Source: a virus. From it: a stretch of 29,234 nt of DNA. Of the stretch, positions 8,513 through 17,132 are shown one piece after another. Position 1 is the first letter of the stretch. Every line of letters starts with the position of its first letter. A model generated the notes under the pieces. That model did no database searches, was not told the origin of the DNA, and saw only the letters and a list, made by a program, of their open reading frames with translations. Location: IMG/VR virus record IMGVR_UViG_3300027749_000390, positions 1-29,234 of that record. One strand, given 5' to 3'. The translations under genes and the position numbers were made by a program.

Positions 8513-10492
8513 ATGCCTTTGATTAGCCGAATTGGATCAGCAGCATCTAGAGGGTTTGGCCTTTTTGGTGCTGTTGCAAAAGTCCTTGATCCTTACTTTA
8601 AGTACGTTACCTTACTTCTGCATGGTGACGGGACTAACGGCGCTCAAAACAACACGTTTCTTGATAGCAGCACAAATAACTTAACTATTACCCGTAACGG
8701 CAATACTACACAGGGTACGTTTAGCCCCTATGGTGCTAATTGGAGTAATTATATTGCCGCAACATCCTCTTTACAGGCACCCAGCGGTTCAAGTATCTCT
8801 GGCACAGGTAATTTTACATTAGAAGTTTGGATAAATCCAACAACTTTTGCAAGTGGATATCAGGTTATATTTGCCAATGATACTTCTTATGGATTTAGTT
8901 TTTCAATTAATTCAACAGGTACTCTTGGTTATGGACGCTCTTTGATATCAAATGATGGTACAACAACTGGAACAGTTACCTTTAACCAATGGAACCACAT
9001 TGCTTTTGTTAGAAGCGGAACTGGAACAAGTCAATTTATTTGCTATATAAATGGTGTGAGTGCTGGTTCATTTACAAATTCTACAAGTTATGCAGCCGGT
9101 ATTGTAAGAATCGGTACCGACGGTGGTGGTTCATCATTACCGTATACTGGGTATATATCAAATTTACGAAGCAATACTACAGCAGTATACACATCAGCAT
9201 TTACGCCGCCAACTGCTCCATTATCTGCTATTTCTGGTACGACTTTATTGACTTGCCAATCTAATCGTTTTATTGACAACAGCACCAATGCTTTTGCCAT
9301 TACCGTTAACGGCTCCATATCCATTCAACGCTTTAGCCCATTTAGCCCACCTACTGCATACAGTACAAGTGTCATTGGTGGGTCAGGGTACTTTGATGGT
9401 AATGTGGATTATTTGTCTGCACCTAGCAATGCAAATCTTGCACTTGGTTCCGGAGATTTTACTGTAGAGTTTTGGATTTATCCTTTAGATAATGGTGGCA
9501 GCGGAAGATCAATAATCGATCAAAACACAAACGGATCATTATTTTATTATTTGCAAAGCGGAACATTTAGTTTTCGTATTTATGCAACATCAACGCCATT
9601 ACAAGCAAGTTTGCCATATACAAACGGATGGGTTCATGTTGCCGTAAGTAGACAAAGCAACACGCTTCGTGCTTTTATAAATGGCGCATTAACTGGATCA
9701 ACAACAGATACCAATAACTATACTCAAAGCGGGACATATATTGGGACGTATGCTGGTGGCGCATCTCAATTTAATTATGGATATTTAGCAGACTTGCGAC
9801 TTGTAAAAGGCACTGCTGTTTACACCTCCGCATTTACTCCCCCTACCACTCCTCTTACTGCTATCACCAACACTCAATTTTTGCTTAATTACACCAATGC
9901 TGGCATCTATGACAACGCTGAGATAAACGACTTGCAGACTGTTGGCAATGCACAGGTAAGTACAAGTGTTAAAAAATTTGGCACAGGATCAATGTCGTTT
10001 GATGGGACTGGTGATTACATTATTGGTTCTCAATTTAGTTCACCAATTCATGCAATAGGAAGCGGTGATTTTACGATTGAAGCATGGTTGTATACCAATG
10101 CAAATAAGTTACAAATTATTCTTGATACTGGCACAACAAGCGGTTCAACAACTGGAATTCAATGCAATTTAAACAGCAGCGGTTACCCATACATTGTGTT
10201 AAATAACACAGTTGTTTTAACGTCATCTATTGTTGTTAGTTTATCAACTTGGACGTATGTCGCATGGGTAAGAAGTAGCGGCACAATTACGATATATGTA
10301 AATGGCGTTTCTGGCGGTACTGCATCAAATTCAACTAACGCATCAGATACTGGTTTGACAATTGGAACTCCTAATGATTACAGAGATTCTAGTTCTACAT
10401 ACCATTTCAATGGATACATTGATGATTTGCGTATCACCAAAGGTTACGCACGAACCATAACTACGCCAACAGCGGCATTTCCTAACAATTAA
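8513..10492 (+). CDS. Tail adhesin with three LamG/concanavalin-A-like lectin domains
   Basis: The 659-aa protein has three tandem units of roughly 205 aa, each ending in a LamG-like (jelly-roll lectin) domain: residues about 80-225, 290-435 and 495-645. Each carries the LamG_3-type signature strands: F-T-(L/V/I)-E-(V/F/A)-W-(I/L) near 101, 316 and 520; a W-x-(H/Y)-(I/V)-A sequence near 160, 373 and 580; a Y/F-(I/V)-NGV/A strand; and a closing GY-(I/L)-x-(D/N)-LR-(I/L/S) at 213, 423 and 634. A short linker with a D-x-(S/N) motif precedes each domain. The N-terminus (residues 1-30) is basic and amphipathic and may attach it to the virion. AAGGA precedes ATG. Such domains bind glycans, so it is likely a receptor-binding protein. 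Confidence 0.8.
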   Translation: MPLISRIGSAASRGFGLFGAVAKVLDPYFKYVTLLLHGDGTNGAQNNTFLDSSTNNLTITRNGNTTQGTFSPYGANWSNYIAATSSLQAPSGSSISGTGNFTLEVWINPTTFASGYQVIFANDTSYGFSFSINSTGTLGYGRSLISNDGTTTGTVTFNQWNHIAFVRSGTGTSQFICYINGVSAGSFTNSTSYAAGIVRIGTDGGGSSLPYTGYISNLRSNTTAVYTSAFTPPTAPLSAISGTTLLTCQSNRFIDNSTNAFAITVNGSISIQRFSPFSPPTAYSTSVIGGSGYFDGNVDYLSAPSNANLALGSGDFTVEFWIYPLDNGGSGRSIIDQNTNGSLFYYLQSGTFSFRIYATSTPLQASLPYTNGWVHVAVSRQSNTLRAFINGALTGSTTDTNNYTQSGTYIGTYAGGASQFNYGYLADLRLVKGTAVYTSAFTPPTTPLTAITNTQFLLNYTNAGIYDNAEINDLQTVGNAQVSTSVKKFGTGSMSFDGTGDYIIGSQFSSPIHAIGSGDFTIEAWLYTNANKLQIILDTGTTSGSTTGIQCNLNSSGYPYIVLNNTVVLTSSIVVSLSTWTYVAWVRSSGTITIYVNGVSGGTASNSTNASDTGLTIGTPNDYRDSSSTYHFNGYIDDLRITKGYARTITTPTAAFPNN

Positions 10493-10494
10493 TC

Positions 10495-10791
10495 ATGCTT
10501 TACTCTAAACTTGGTTCTATTCCCAAACTTGAGACAGACAGCACAGAAGGCTGGATTGAGGTATCTGATCCTCCTACTGCTGGTGAAGGACAAGAAGTGG
10601 TTTGGTGGTATCCACCAGGCTGGGTAGTACGTCCTGTTAAGCCCGAGGGTAATTGGTCTTGGAGCCAATCTACGGAACAATGGGTTGAGTACACCATTGA
10701 AACTATAGACGTTCAAACTACAAGCACCGATACAATCCAAGTCGGTACTACCAATAACGACACAATCCAAGTTGGAACGACATTAACATGA
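10495..10791 (+). CDS. Small protein with repeated IQVGTT tail, fibre-region module
   Basis: This 98-aa protein begins 2 nt after the LamG gene and has a weak ribosome-binding site, suggesting coupled translation. The middle is Trp/Pro-rich (VVWWYPPGWVVRP, GNWSWSQSTEQWVEY). The end contains two copies of a 10-aa unit, T-D-T-IQVGTT and N-D-T-IQVGTT. The W-x(7)-QW segment followed by IQVGTT parallels the end of the 109-aa protein at 7726-8055, so the two small proteins bracketing the LamG adhesin share a C-terminal module. Similar Trp-rich small proteins occur beside aquatic-phage fibres. I infer a fibre assembly or attachment role, but the biochemical function is unknown. Confidence 0.65.
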   Translation: MLYSKLGSIPKLETDSTEGWIEVSDPPTAGEGQEVVWWYPPGWVVRPVKPEGNWSWSQSTEQWVEYTIETIDVQTTSTDTIQVGTTNNDTIQVGTTLT

Positions 10792-12407
10792 CCGACTACA
10801 CCAGACTTCGCACTCCGTTTGTGAACATGAGTTTCACACCGGATGTGCCGTCCAATGCGCTTGGACCCAACGAATACAACAGCGGATTAAACGTTGAAGC
10901 AGATGTTCGTGGGATTAAGAAAGTGTCTGGTGAGCAAGAAATTTTGTCTACTATTCCTGGAAACGTGGTTTTTATGGATGGTGGATTTCGTAACAACAAT
11001 GCTTGGGTCTACATTGCCGCTACTCGTGAAGGTAAGTGGTATATGGTTACCTCTAGCGGGATTAGCAACATTACCCCTGGTGTTGGAGCAAATCCCAATG
11101 TAGCATTGTCTGGCTATTCTGATGATATCAATATCACTACCTCTTGGGTGGGTGAGGTGTTTTTCATCAACGATACGCTTCGTTCCCCAATGTATTTCCT
11201 GCCGACAGCAACGGAAATTTATTTGTACGATGCTGCTCCTGACAATTACATTTGGAATTACGATGTTGGAGTGTCTGCAACTCGTGCTGAATTTGTACGC
11301 AACTATTGCGCTCCTAATGTTGGCAACATTCTTATTGCTGGCAACATTACTAAAGACTACACAAGCAGCGGATTAACTGTTAACTACCCTACAACTGTTC
11401 GCTGGTCACAAGCCTTTGCTAATACTGGTGTAGCAGCCTCTTGGATGCCTACTCTTACCAACATAGCCAATGAACAAGAAATTCCTGTTCGTGGTCCTAT
11501 TGTTGACGGATTCTTCCTTGGTGGAAATTTCTACGTTTGTTCTTATTGGGATACAGTAGTTTTCTCTCCTATTGCCTATCAAAACAGTACAGCACCTGTA
11601 TTTGGTGTTCGTCTGTTTAACCAAGGCCGTGGATTGATTAACAACAACTGCTGGTCCAACACAGATGCAAACGTTTACGGCATTGATAGCAGGGATATTT
11701 GGATTTTTGATGGTTCTAACTTTAATCCTCTTGGCAATCAAAAAGTTCGTGATTACTTCTTTGCCAATCTGAGCACAACGTATTCTGATCGTGTTTTCAT
11801 GGTCAACAATACTCAAAAGAACCAAATTGAGATTTATTACCCAGATCAAACGTCAACTGGCTGGTGCAACAAGATGCTGTCTTGGAGATACGATTTGCAG
11901 GTCTGGAATGCCCCCAAAGACGTAGCAAACGCCTGTAGTGGGTGTGAAGCCCCCAAGCTGGTCAGTGGAGCCTTTAAATATGCTTCTAGGACTGTTTCAT
12001 ACGCTCGAGGTGGAACAGCCAGTTCTAAATTAATTCAGACAGGAATTGGTAATTCGTTTATCAACAATGCTGCAATTCCTGCTTTGTTTGAAAGAAACAA
12101 CGTTGTTCTTCAGACTCAAAATGGTCCAGTTCCTTACAGTTCTAAACTTTACGTTCACCGATTACTGCCTGAGATTGCCGGTAGCGGAACTATTAACATC
12201 ACAACTGGTGGTTCTAACTCTACTGCCCAGGCTGCTACTTATGGTCAGACGGGAACAGTTTCCATAGTTACGGACAATCCTTGGGTGACCACTCAGCAAA
12301 ACAACGTAAGAACAGTTTCTGTCAAAGTCGCTTCTAATGATGCAACAGATACTTGGAATCTGACGGCAATAAACTGGCAAGCCACTGTTGTTGAGGATGC
12401 TTTCTAA
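10788..12407 (+). CDS. Tail nozzle / stabilisation-like protein (P22 gp10, T7 gp12 type)
   Basis: The 539-aa protein overlaps the previous gene by ATGA. It shows the repeated beta-blade style of podovirus nozzle proteins: GLNVEADVRGIKKVSGEQEIL near the start (cf. the opening of P22 gp10-type proteins), then FMDGGFRNNNAWVYIAA, VEFxR-type loops, RDIWIFDGSNFNPLGNQKVRDYF (residues about 305-327), and QIEIYYPDQ...WRYDLQVWN (about 355-380), followed by a C-terminal beta domain. In known podoviruses this protein sits below the adaptor and plugs the DNA channel. The gene lies inside the fibre cluster, not next to the adaptor gene. A different beta-propeller virion protein is possible, but the motif set fits a nozzle best. 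Confidence 0.6.
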   Translation: MTDYTRLRTPFVNMSFTPDVPSNALGPNEYNSGLNVEADVRGIKKVSGEQEILSTIPGNVVFMDGGFRNNNAWVYIAATREGKWYMVTSSGISNITPGVGANPNVALSGYSDDINITTSWVGEVFFINDTLRSPMYFLPTATEIYLYDAAPDNYIWNYDVGVSATRAEFVRNYCAPNVGNILIAGNITKDYTSSGLTVNYPTTVRWSQAFANTGVAASWMPTLTNIANEQEIPVRGPIVDGFFLGGNFYVCSYWDTVVFSPIAYQNSTAPVFGVRLFNQGRGLINNNCWSNTDANVYGIDSRDIWIFDGSNFNPLGNQKVRDYFFANLSTTYSDRVFMVNNTQKNQIEIYYPDQTSTGWCNKMLSWRYDLQVWNAPKDVANACSGCEAPKLVSGAFKYASRTVSYARGGTASSKLIQTGIGNSFINNAAIPALFERNNVVLQTQNGPVPYSSKLYVHRLLPEIAGSGTINITTGGSNSTAQAATYGQTGTVSIVTDNPWVTTQQNNVRTVSVKVASNDATDTWNLTAINWQATVVEDAF

Positions 12408-15040
12408 TGCCGTATTTGCTTGATAGTAATCCATCGTCTTCAGAAATTTCTGAGGCGCTTAACTATTTGCTTTGCAACTTTGATACCAGCATTAGCAGCG
12501 ATGCAAACACTGGTGAAGTAAAAGGACCAACTGGAGGAATTGTTGGTTACTTATACAAGTACATGGCAATCAAATATGCAGATTCTTTTGATGGCTCTGT
12601 AAACTTTAGCAATAGTCCTAGCGGAAGATCATATTTTGGTATTAGAAACAGCAATGATGCTTCTGAATCTTCCAATTACACGGATTACATTTGGAATAAA
12701 GTAACTGGTGGATTTGGTACTACTAAGTCTCTTTGGTACATAACCACTGGTGGACGGCAAATTCAATTTTCCGTTTCTGTTGCTTCTCCTGGTACAGGTT
12801 GGGTTATGGATGCAGGAGCATCTATTGATCTAGATGTTGTAACGTCTGGAACATCAACAACTATTGCCCAAGCATTTGTTTCGTATTTTTCTCCTAGTGT
12901 TCTTCAAGTTCCACGAACTGGATCACCTTTAAATCCTGTTTTTACAGGAATAACTCCTGCTTTGTATGCAACCAATTCCGGTGTTATTGTTCCTTTTACT
13001 AGTGCACAAACAGACACAAACGTTGCTTTTGTAAACAATTCATGGCGTATTGGCAATTCTGCAACAACGGGTAATGGAGACATTTCCTATACCAACATAA
13101 CAATTGGTTCTCCTGCTGATGCTGGTGACTATGCTCTTTGGCCTACTCCAACGGCAATGTCTTCTAGTCCTGCCTACATAACAGTCCCCATTCGATTTAA
13201 AAACAGTACGGGCGTTGTTACCCAAGCATCTGTTTCTGGTATTCAATTGGTATTTTCTGATCCTGGTGCACAAGGTTCTACAGGAGCCACAGGAGCAACA
13301 GGAGCCACAGGAGCAACAGGCGCAGAGGGAAGTAAAGCAATAACCATAAGTGCTTTTCAATGGGCTACTTCTGCCCCATCTGTACCAACACAGGCTTTTA
13401 CATATACATGGAGTTCTGGGGCTATTAGTGCCTATCCTTCAGGATGGACTTCTGCTGCTACATCAGCACCTGGTACTGGATACGTTCTATATCAATTAAA
13501 CGTAATTATTACTGCTCTTGCTTCTGCAACATCTACCGCAACCAACTGGAATGTTGGATCAATTGGAAGCATTGGTTATCGTCAAGACGGAAGCATTGGT
13601 CCACAAGGAAATAATGCCCGTCTTATGTACGGAAAAGTAACGTCTGGAACTACATTTACAGGCACGGAAACAACTACAGGTTCTACCTCTTATCCAGATA
13701 CAGGCAGTCACTTTGGTGTTTCGGGAGTAACTTGGCAAGCCTCTCCACCAACGTTATCTGTAAACGAATCTTTGTTTCAATCAGACGGCATTTATACTAC
13801 TGGTGGCAATACACTTTGGCAAACACCTTATCTTTCTAATTTAAAGGTAGGTTCGCTATCTGCTATTTCTGCCAATCTTGGTGTAGTTAACATTTCTACT
13901 GCTGGAAATCTTAATTCTGGCAAAACATCTTTTTCTGATACAACTGCTGGTTTCTTTTTAGGCAATGATTCAGGAACACCTCGTCTTTCAATAGGAAATT
14001 CAAGCAGTTCATTTACTTGGGATGGTTCTGCTTTAGCTGTAAATGGTGGTTCTTTTACAAGTGGTGTTTTGCAAACAGCAACAAGTGGCGCAAGAATTGT
14101 TATAAGTAATTCTGATAATTCAATAAAAATATATAACGCATCTGGTCTTGCTGCCACTTTATATGGTTCTGCTTCTGATGGAGTAATTTCTTCTGCTGCT
14201 AGTGGTAGTGTTGCTGCAATATTAGGTATTCAAACTAGTACTTATCCAGCAATTTATGGTTACACCATTGGCACAAATTCTTCTCAAAATGCAATTTATG
14301 GAACTTCTTATGGAGTTGGCGTAAAAGGAGTAAGTAGCACTGGAGCAGAAGGTGTTTTTGGAATTGCAAATGTTGCTGGTGGTGGAAATCACGGAGTTCG
14401 TGGACAAAATCTAAATGGTGCTGGAACAGGATTAGTAACTTCTGGAATTATTGGTGTATCTATTGGATACGATTTTTATGCCGATGGAGCAGGAACAAAC
14501 TATGGTCCGTTTACAGGCGCTCACGATGGATTGCTTCCTGTTGGTCAAACTGTTGAAATTGGCGATATATTGGTAGACGTTAAATGCGTTATTAAAAAGA
14601 ATTTATCCAATACAGTTTTTGAAGTTGCTCAATCTACACAACCACAGCAAGTAGGAGTAATTGGTGTTTTGGTTGTAAACAACGGATTATTGGCTAACTC
14701 CAAACCAGCTGCTTTTATTGAACGCTTAGATGTAGATACATCTGGTAGTCCACCACAATACCAAACTGTTCAAGTAATGTATCCAGAATATGATTTAGTA
14801 AAAAATGACTATCAGTACATTGCCATGAACGCTGTTGGTGAAGGCCAAATAAACGTTTGTGGTGAAAATGGCAATATTGCTGTTGGAGACTTTATTTGTA
14901 GTTCTTCTATCCCAGGAAAAGGCATGAAACAAAATGCCTCAACTATAATGAACTACACAGTTGCAAGGGCAAGAGAACCAATTACTTTTGACAATCCAAG
15001 TGAAGTGAAAATGGTTGCTTGTATATACGTTTCTGGTTAA
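12407..15040 (+). CDS. Tail fibre with collagen-like stretch and chaperone-like C-terminus
   Basis: The 877-aa protein starts in a TAATG overlap with the nozzle gene. The N-terminal 110 residues (NPSSSEISEALNYLLCNFD, YKYMAIKYADSFDGS, FGTTKSLWYITTGGRQIQF) match a head known from podovirus fibre proteins and probably attach it to the tail. Residues 287-308 are G-X-Y collagen-like repeats. Residues about 595-700 contain YG-V-x-G-V repeats of beta-helix type. From about residue 704 (AHDGLLPVGQTVEIGDILVD) to the end (GEGQINVCGENGNIAVGD, SSSIPGKGMKQ, YTVARARE) it resembles the C-terminal domain of aquatic-phage fibres that acts like an intramolecular trimerisation chaperone, in some families autoproteolysed. 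It is likely a second or third host-binding fibre. Confidence 0.75.
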   Translation: MPYLLDSNPSSSEISEALNYLLCNFDTSISSDANTGEVKGPTGGIVGYLYKYMAIKYADSFDGSVNFSNSPSGRSYFGIRNSNDASESSNYTDYIWNKVTGGFGTTKSLWYITTGGRQIQFSVSVASPGTGWVMDAGASIDLDVVTSGTSTTIAQAFVSYFSPSVLQVPRTGSPLNPVFTGITPALYATNSGVIVPFTSAQTDTNVAFVNNSWRIGNSATTGNGDISYTNITIGSPADAGDYALWPTPTAMSSSPAYITVPIRFKNSTGVVTQASVSGIQLVFSDPGAQGSTGATGATGATGATGAEGSKAITISAFQWATSAPSVPTQAFTYTWSSGAISAYPSGWTSAATSAPGTGYVLYQLNVIITALASATSTATNWNVGSIGSIGYRQDGSIGPQGNNARLMYGKVTSGTTFTGTETTTGSTSYPDTGSHFGVSGVTWQASPPTLSVNESLFQSDGIYTTGGNTLWQTPYLSNLKVGSLSAISANLGVVNISTAGNLNSGKTSFSDTTAGFFLGNDSGTPRLSIGNSSSSFTWDGSALAVNGGSFTSGVLQTATSGARIVISNSDNSIKIYNASGLAATLYGSASDGVISSAASGSVAAILGIQTSTYPAIYGYTIGTNSSQNAIYGTSYGVGVKGVSSTGAEGVFGIANVAGGGNHGVRGQNLNGAGTGLVTSGIIGVSIGYDFYADGAGTNYGPFTGAHDGLLPVGQTVEIGDILVDVKCVIKKNLSNTVFEVAQSTQPQQVGVIGVLVVNNGLLANSKPAAFIERLDVDTSGSPPQYQTVQVMYPEYDLVKNDYQYIAMNAVGEGQINVCGENGNIAVGDFICSSSIPGKGMKQNASTIMNYTVARAREPITFDNPSEVKMVACIYVSG
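13265..13330 (+). repeat. Collagen-like G-X-Y repeat within fibre gene
   Basis: Twenty-two codons give GAQ, GST, four GAT triplets, GAE and a closing G (fibre residues 287-308). At the DNA level an 18-bp unit ggagccacaggagcaaca is repeated twice in a row. Such stretches form triple helices in trimeric phage fibres, and the near-identical DNA could change length by slippage. Confidence 0.85.
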
Positions 15041-15051
15041 AAGGATAAATC

Positions 15052-15666
15052 ATGGGCTCTCCCACAATGTCAACACAATCTCCACAAACTGGAGGTAAGT
15101 CAAATCAACTAGGTCAATTGGGTCAACAGGGTCTAGCTGGCGGTAAAGGCACGGCTGGTGGCATAGGTCAAAGTATGCAAGGGCAAAATACTATCCCTAC
15201 TTCTGACATGATGACTAATTTTCAAAATGCTAGTCAAAATCAACAGATGCCACCTATTGCTGCGCCATCTATGCGACAGCCAGATAATTCTGGGATGACG
15301 GGTCAAATTATGATGCCGCAACGTCCATCACCTATGCCTCAACCTATGGGTCAAGATATGTTGGGCAGTGGTGTGGGACAAACTCAATCAACTAATCCTC
15401 AACAATCTGCTGGTGGCAAAGGAATAGCAGGTGGCACAATGAACGCTGCTAGTCAGCAAATGCCTTCCATAGCTGCACAAGAACAACCTGGCATGGGACA
15501 AGGCAATATTACTTATCCTAGCCAAAGTGGTCAGCCAGTAATGGGTATGCCTAATGCTTATTCCAATACTGTTGGACAACCAAATACACCAATGACACCA
15601 ATGAATTCTGATGCTGGTATGCCTGGTGGTAAGAGTTCTCAGCAAAACGGCAAAATGGGCCGTTAA
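15052..15666 (+). CDS. Low-complexity Gln/Gly/Met-rich virion-region protein
   Basis: I do not recognise a function for this 204-aa protein. It is dominated by Q, G, M, S, P and N, with GGKG-x-AGG type motifs (near residues 29-36 and 121-127) and many PMxQPM-like tracts, and few charged or aromatic residues. This indicates a disordered chain. It starts after AGGATAAATC, a start context shared with the genes at 17133 and 17492. Its place between the fibre and repeat-array genes suggests a virion-interior or linker protein. Similar Q/G-rich proteins occur in podovirus late regions without assigned roles, so the assignment is by context only. Confidence 0.65.
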   Translation: MGSPTMSTQSPQTGGKSNQLGQLGQQGLAGGKGTAGGIGQSMQGQNTIPTSDMMTNFQNASQNQQMPPIAAPSMRQPDNSGMTGQIMMPQRPSPMPQPMGQDMLGSGVGQTQSTNPQQSAGGKGIAGGTMNAASQQMPSIAAQEQPGMGQGNITYPSQSGQPVMGMPNAYSNTVGQPNTPMTPMNSDAGMPGGKSSQQNGKMGR

Positions 15667-15679
15667 TTAGGAGCAAATC

Positions 15680-17122
15680 ATGGGAATGGGTAAATCATCA
15701 GGTAATCAAACAACCACTGTTCAGATGACTCCTGAACAGCAGGAAACGCTTCGCATTCAAAATGCTGCGTTAAGAGATACTTTTCTTCCTGCTTACCAAA
15801 ACACTGTTGGTGGGGCTCAAAACGTTTACAACCAAACCGCTGGAAATGTTGCAAATGCAGCAACTAATGCGAGTAATGTTGCTGGTGCAACTGGTGCGCT
15901 ACAAGGTGCTGCTGGAGCCCTTGGCTTAGGAACAGGAACTCTTGGTCAAACCGGACTTGCAAGTCAATTGCAAAATGCTGGTCAAAACATGAGTAATTTT
16001 GGTCAAGGAATGTCCGGTCAGATTGCTGGAGGACAAAACTTTGCTGGAACCAATATGCAAAACGTAGGCCAGGGTATGTCTGGTCAGATTGCAGGTGCAC
16101 AGAATTATGCTGGCACTAATATGCAAAACGTTGGACAGGGCATGGCGGGGCAAATAGCCGGTGCACAAAACTATGCCGGTACCAATATGCAGAATGTTGG
16201 TCAAGGAATGTCTGGACAAATAGCAGGGGCTCAAAATTTTGCAGGTACAAATATGCAAAATGTTGGACAGGGAATGTCCGGACAAATTGCTGGTTCACAG
16301 AATTATTTGGGTAATCAATATCAAAATGCTGGCGCTGCTGGTCTTGCAAGTTTGTTTTCTCCTCAATACAAAAATGAACAAATTCAAGCATCTTTGCAAC
16401 CTGCTAGAGAAGAAATTCGTGAACAATTAGGTGGTCAAAATGCTATGTTTGGAGGAGCCGGTGGTTTAGGTTCTTCTCGTATGGCATTGGCTAATCAAAA
16501 CTTGTCTCAACTTGGTCAACAACGTCTTCAATCTGCTGCTGCACAAACTTCTGCTGCTGTGGAACAACAACGTCAAAACGCCGCAAATGCTTTGTTTGCC
16601 GGTGGTCAGAATGCAATAGGACAAGCAAATACTTCTTCTCAAAACTTGCTAACCAGTGGTCAAAATGCTATTGGACAGGCAAATACAGCTTCTCAAAACT
16701 TGCTTAACTACGGACAAAACGCTATTGGTCAGGCTAACACGGCATCCGGAAATTTGCTGAATTATGGTCAGAACGCCATTGGACAAGCAAACACTGCTGC
16801 TGGAAACTTGTTGACAGGTGGTGCAAATGCAATAAACGCAGCAAACACAGCTTCTGGCAACTTGTTGAACTATGGACAAGGGTCTTCTGGTCTTGCTGCT
16901 GGTTTGTATGGCAACCTTGCTAATCAAGGCGCTTCTAATCTTACGGGTGCTAACCAAGCTGCTGCATCTCAAATCGGCTATGCTGGAGCCCCACAAGATT
17001 TGTACTCTAGATATGCAGGTATCGTATTTGGTACGCCTCAAGCATCTACTACACCGAACTATGCTGGTACTCAAGGTGGCAGTTCTAGTGGTGGAAGCAA
17101 AAGCAGTGGCTTTAGACTTTAA
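15680..17122 (+). CDS. Repeat-array virion protein, candidate interior/ejection protein
   Basis: The 480-aa protein has a helical N-terminal region, then five 22-aa repeats (GQGMSGQIAGAQNYAGTNMQNV type, residues about 108-217), a helical charged centre (REEIREQLGGQN and QQRLQSAAAQTSAAVEQQRQ), and five 18-aa repeats (GQNAIGQANTASGNLLNY type, residues about 309-398). It ends DLYSRYAGIVFGTPQ...GGSSSGGSKSSGFRL, an ending I associate with internal proteins of SU10-like and freshwater podoviruses. No signal peptide or enzymatic motif is present. AGGAG precedes the start. The repeats likely form extended, possibly membrane- or DNA-associated, structure. Function is inferred from composition, the C-terminal pattern and position upstream of the lysis module. 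Confidence 0.65.
   Translation: MGMGKSSGNQTTTVQMTPEQQETLRIQNAALRDTFLPAYQNTVGGAQNVYNQTAGNVANAATNASNVAGATGALQGAAGALGLGTGTLGQTGLASQLQNAGQNMSNFGQGMSGQIAGGQNFAGTNMQNVGQGMSGQIAGAQNYAGTNMQNVGQGMAGQIAGAQNYAGTNMQNVGQGMSGQIAGAQNFAGTNMQNVGQGMSGQIAGSQNYLGNQYQNAGAAGLASLFSPQYKNEQIQASLQPAREEIREQLGGQNAMFGGAGGLGSSRMALANQNLSQLGQQRLQSAAAQTSAAVEQQRQNAANALFAGGQNAIGQANTSSQNLLTSGQNAIGQANTASQNLLNYGQNAIGQANTASGNLLNYGQNAIGQANTAAGNLLTGGANAINAANTASGNLLNYGQGSSGLAAGLYGNLANQGASNLTGANQAAASQIGYAGAPQDLYSRYAGIVFGTPQASTTPNYAGTQGGSSSGGSKSSGFRL
16001..16330 (+). repeat. Tandem repeat array, five 66-bp units
   Basis: Units start at 16001, 16067, 16133, 16199 and 16265, each coding for a 22-aa repeat beginning G-Q-G-M-(S/A)-G-Q-I-A-G. 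The first four are very close. The fifth diverges in its second half (SQNYLGNQYQNA). Many differences are synonymous (ggtcaaggaatg versus ggacagggcatg), so the protein repeat is kept while the DNA drifts. Confidence 0.92.
16604..16873 (+). repeat. Tandem repeat array, five 54-bp units
   Basis: Units start at 16604, 16658, 16712, 16766 and 16820, coding for an 18-aa repeat with the pattern GQNAIGQANTASQNLLNY. The fifth unit varies (GANAINAANTASGNLLNY). A partial sixth starts at 16874 (GQGSSG). The array is in frame and distinct from the 66-bp array 270 bp upstream. Confidence 0.92.
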
Positions 17123-17132
17123 AGGATAAATT

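Noticed and set aside
16116-16391. Antisense open frames across the repeat arrays
   Set aside because: They exist because the 66-bp unit has no stop in several frames. No start signal or sensible product.
16001-16873. CRISPR array or origin iterons
   Set aside because: The periodic units are in frame, adjacent without spacers, and coding; they are protein repeats.
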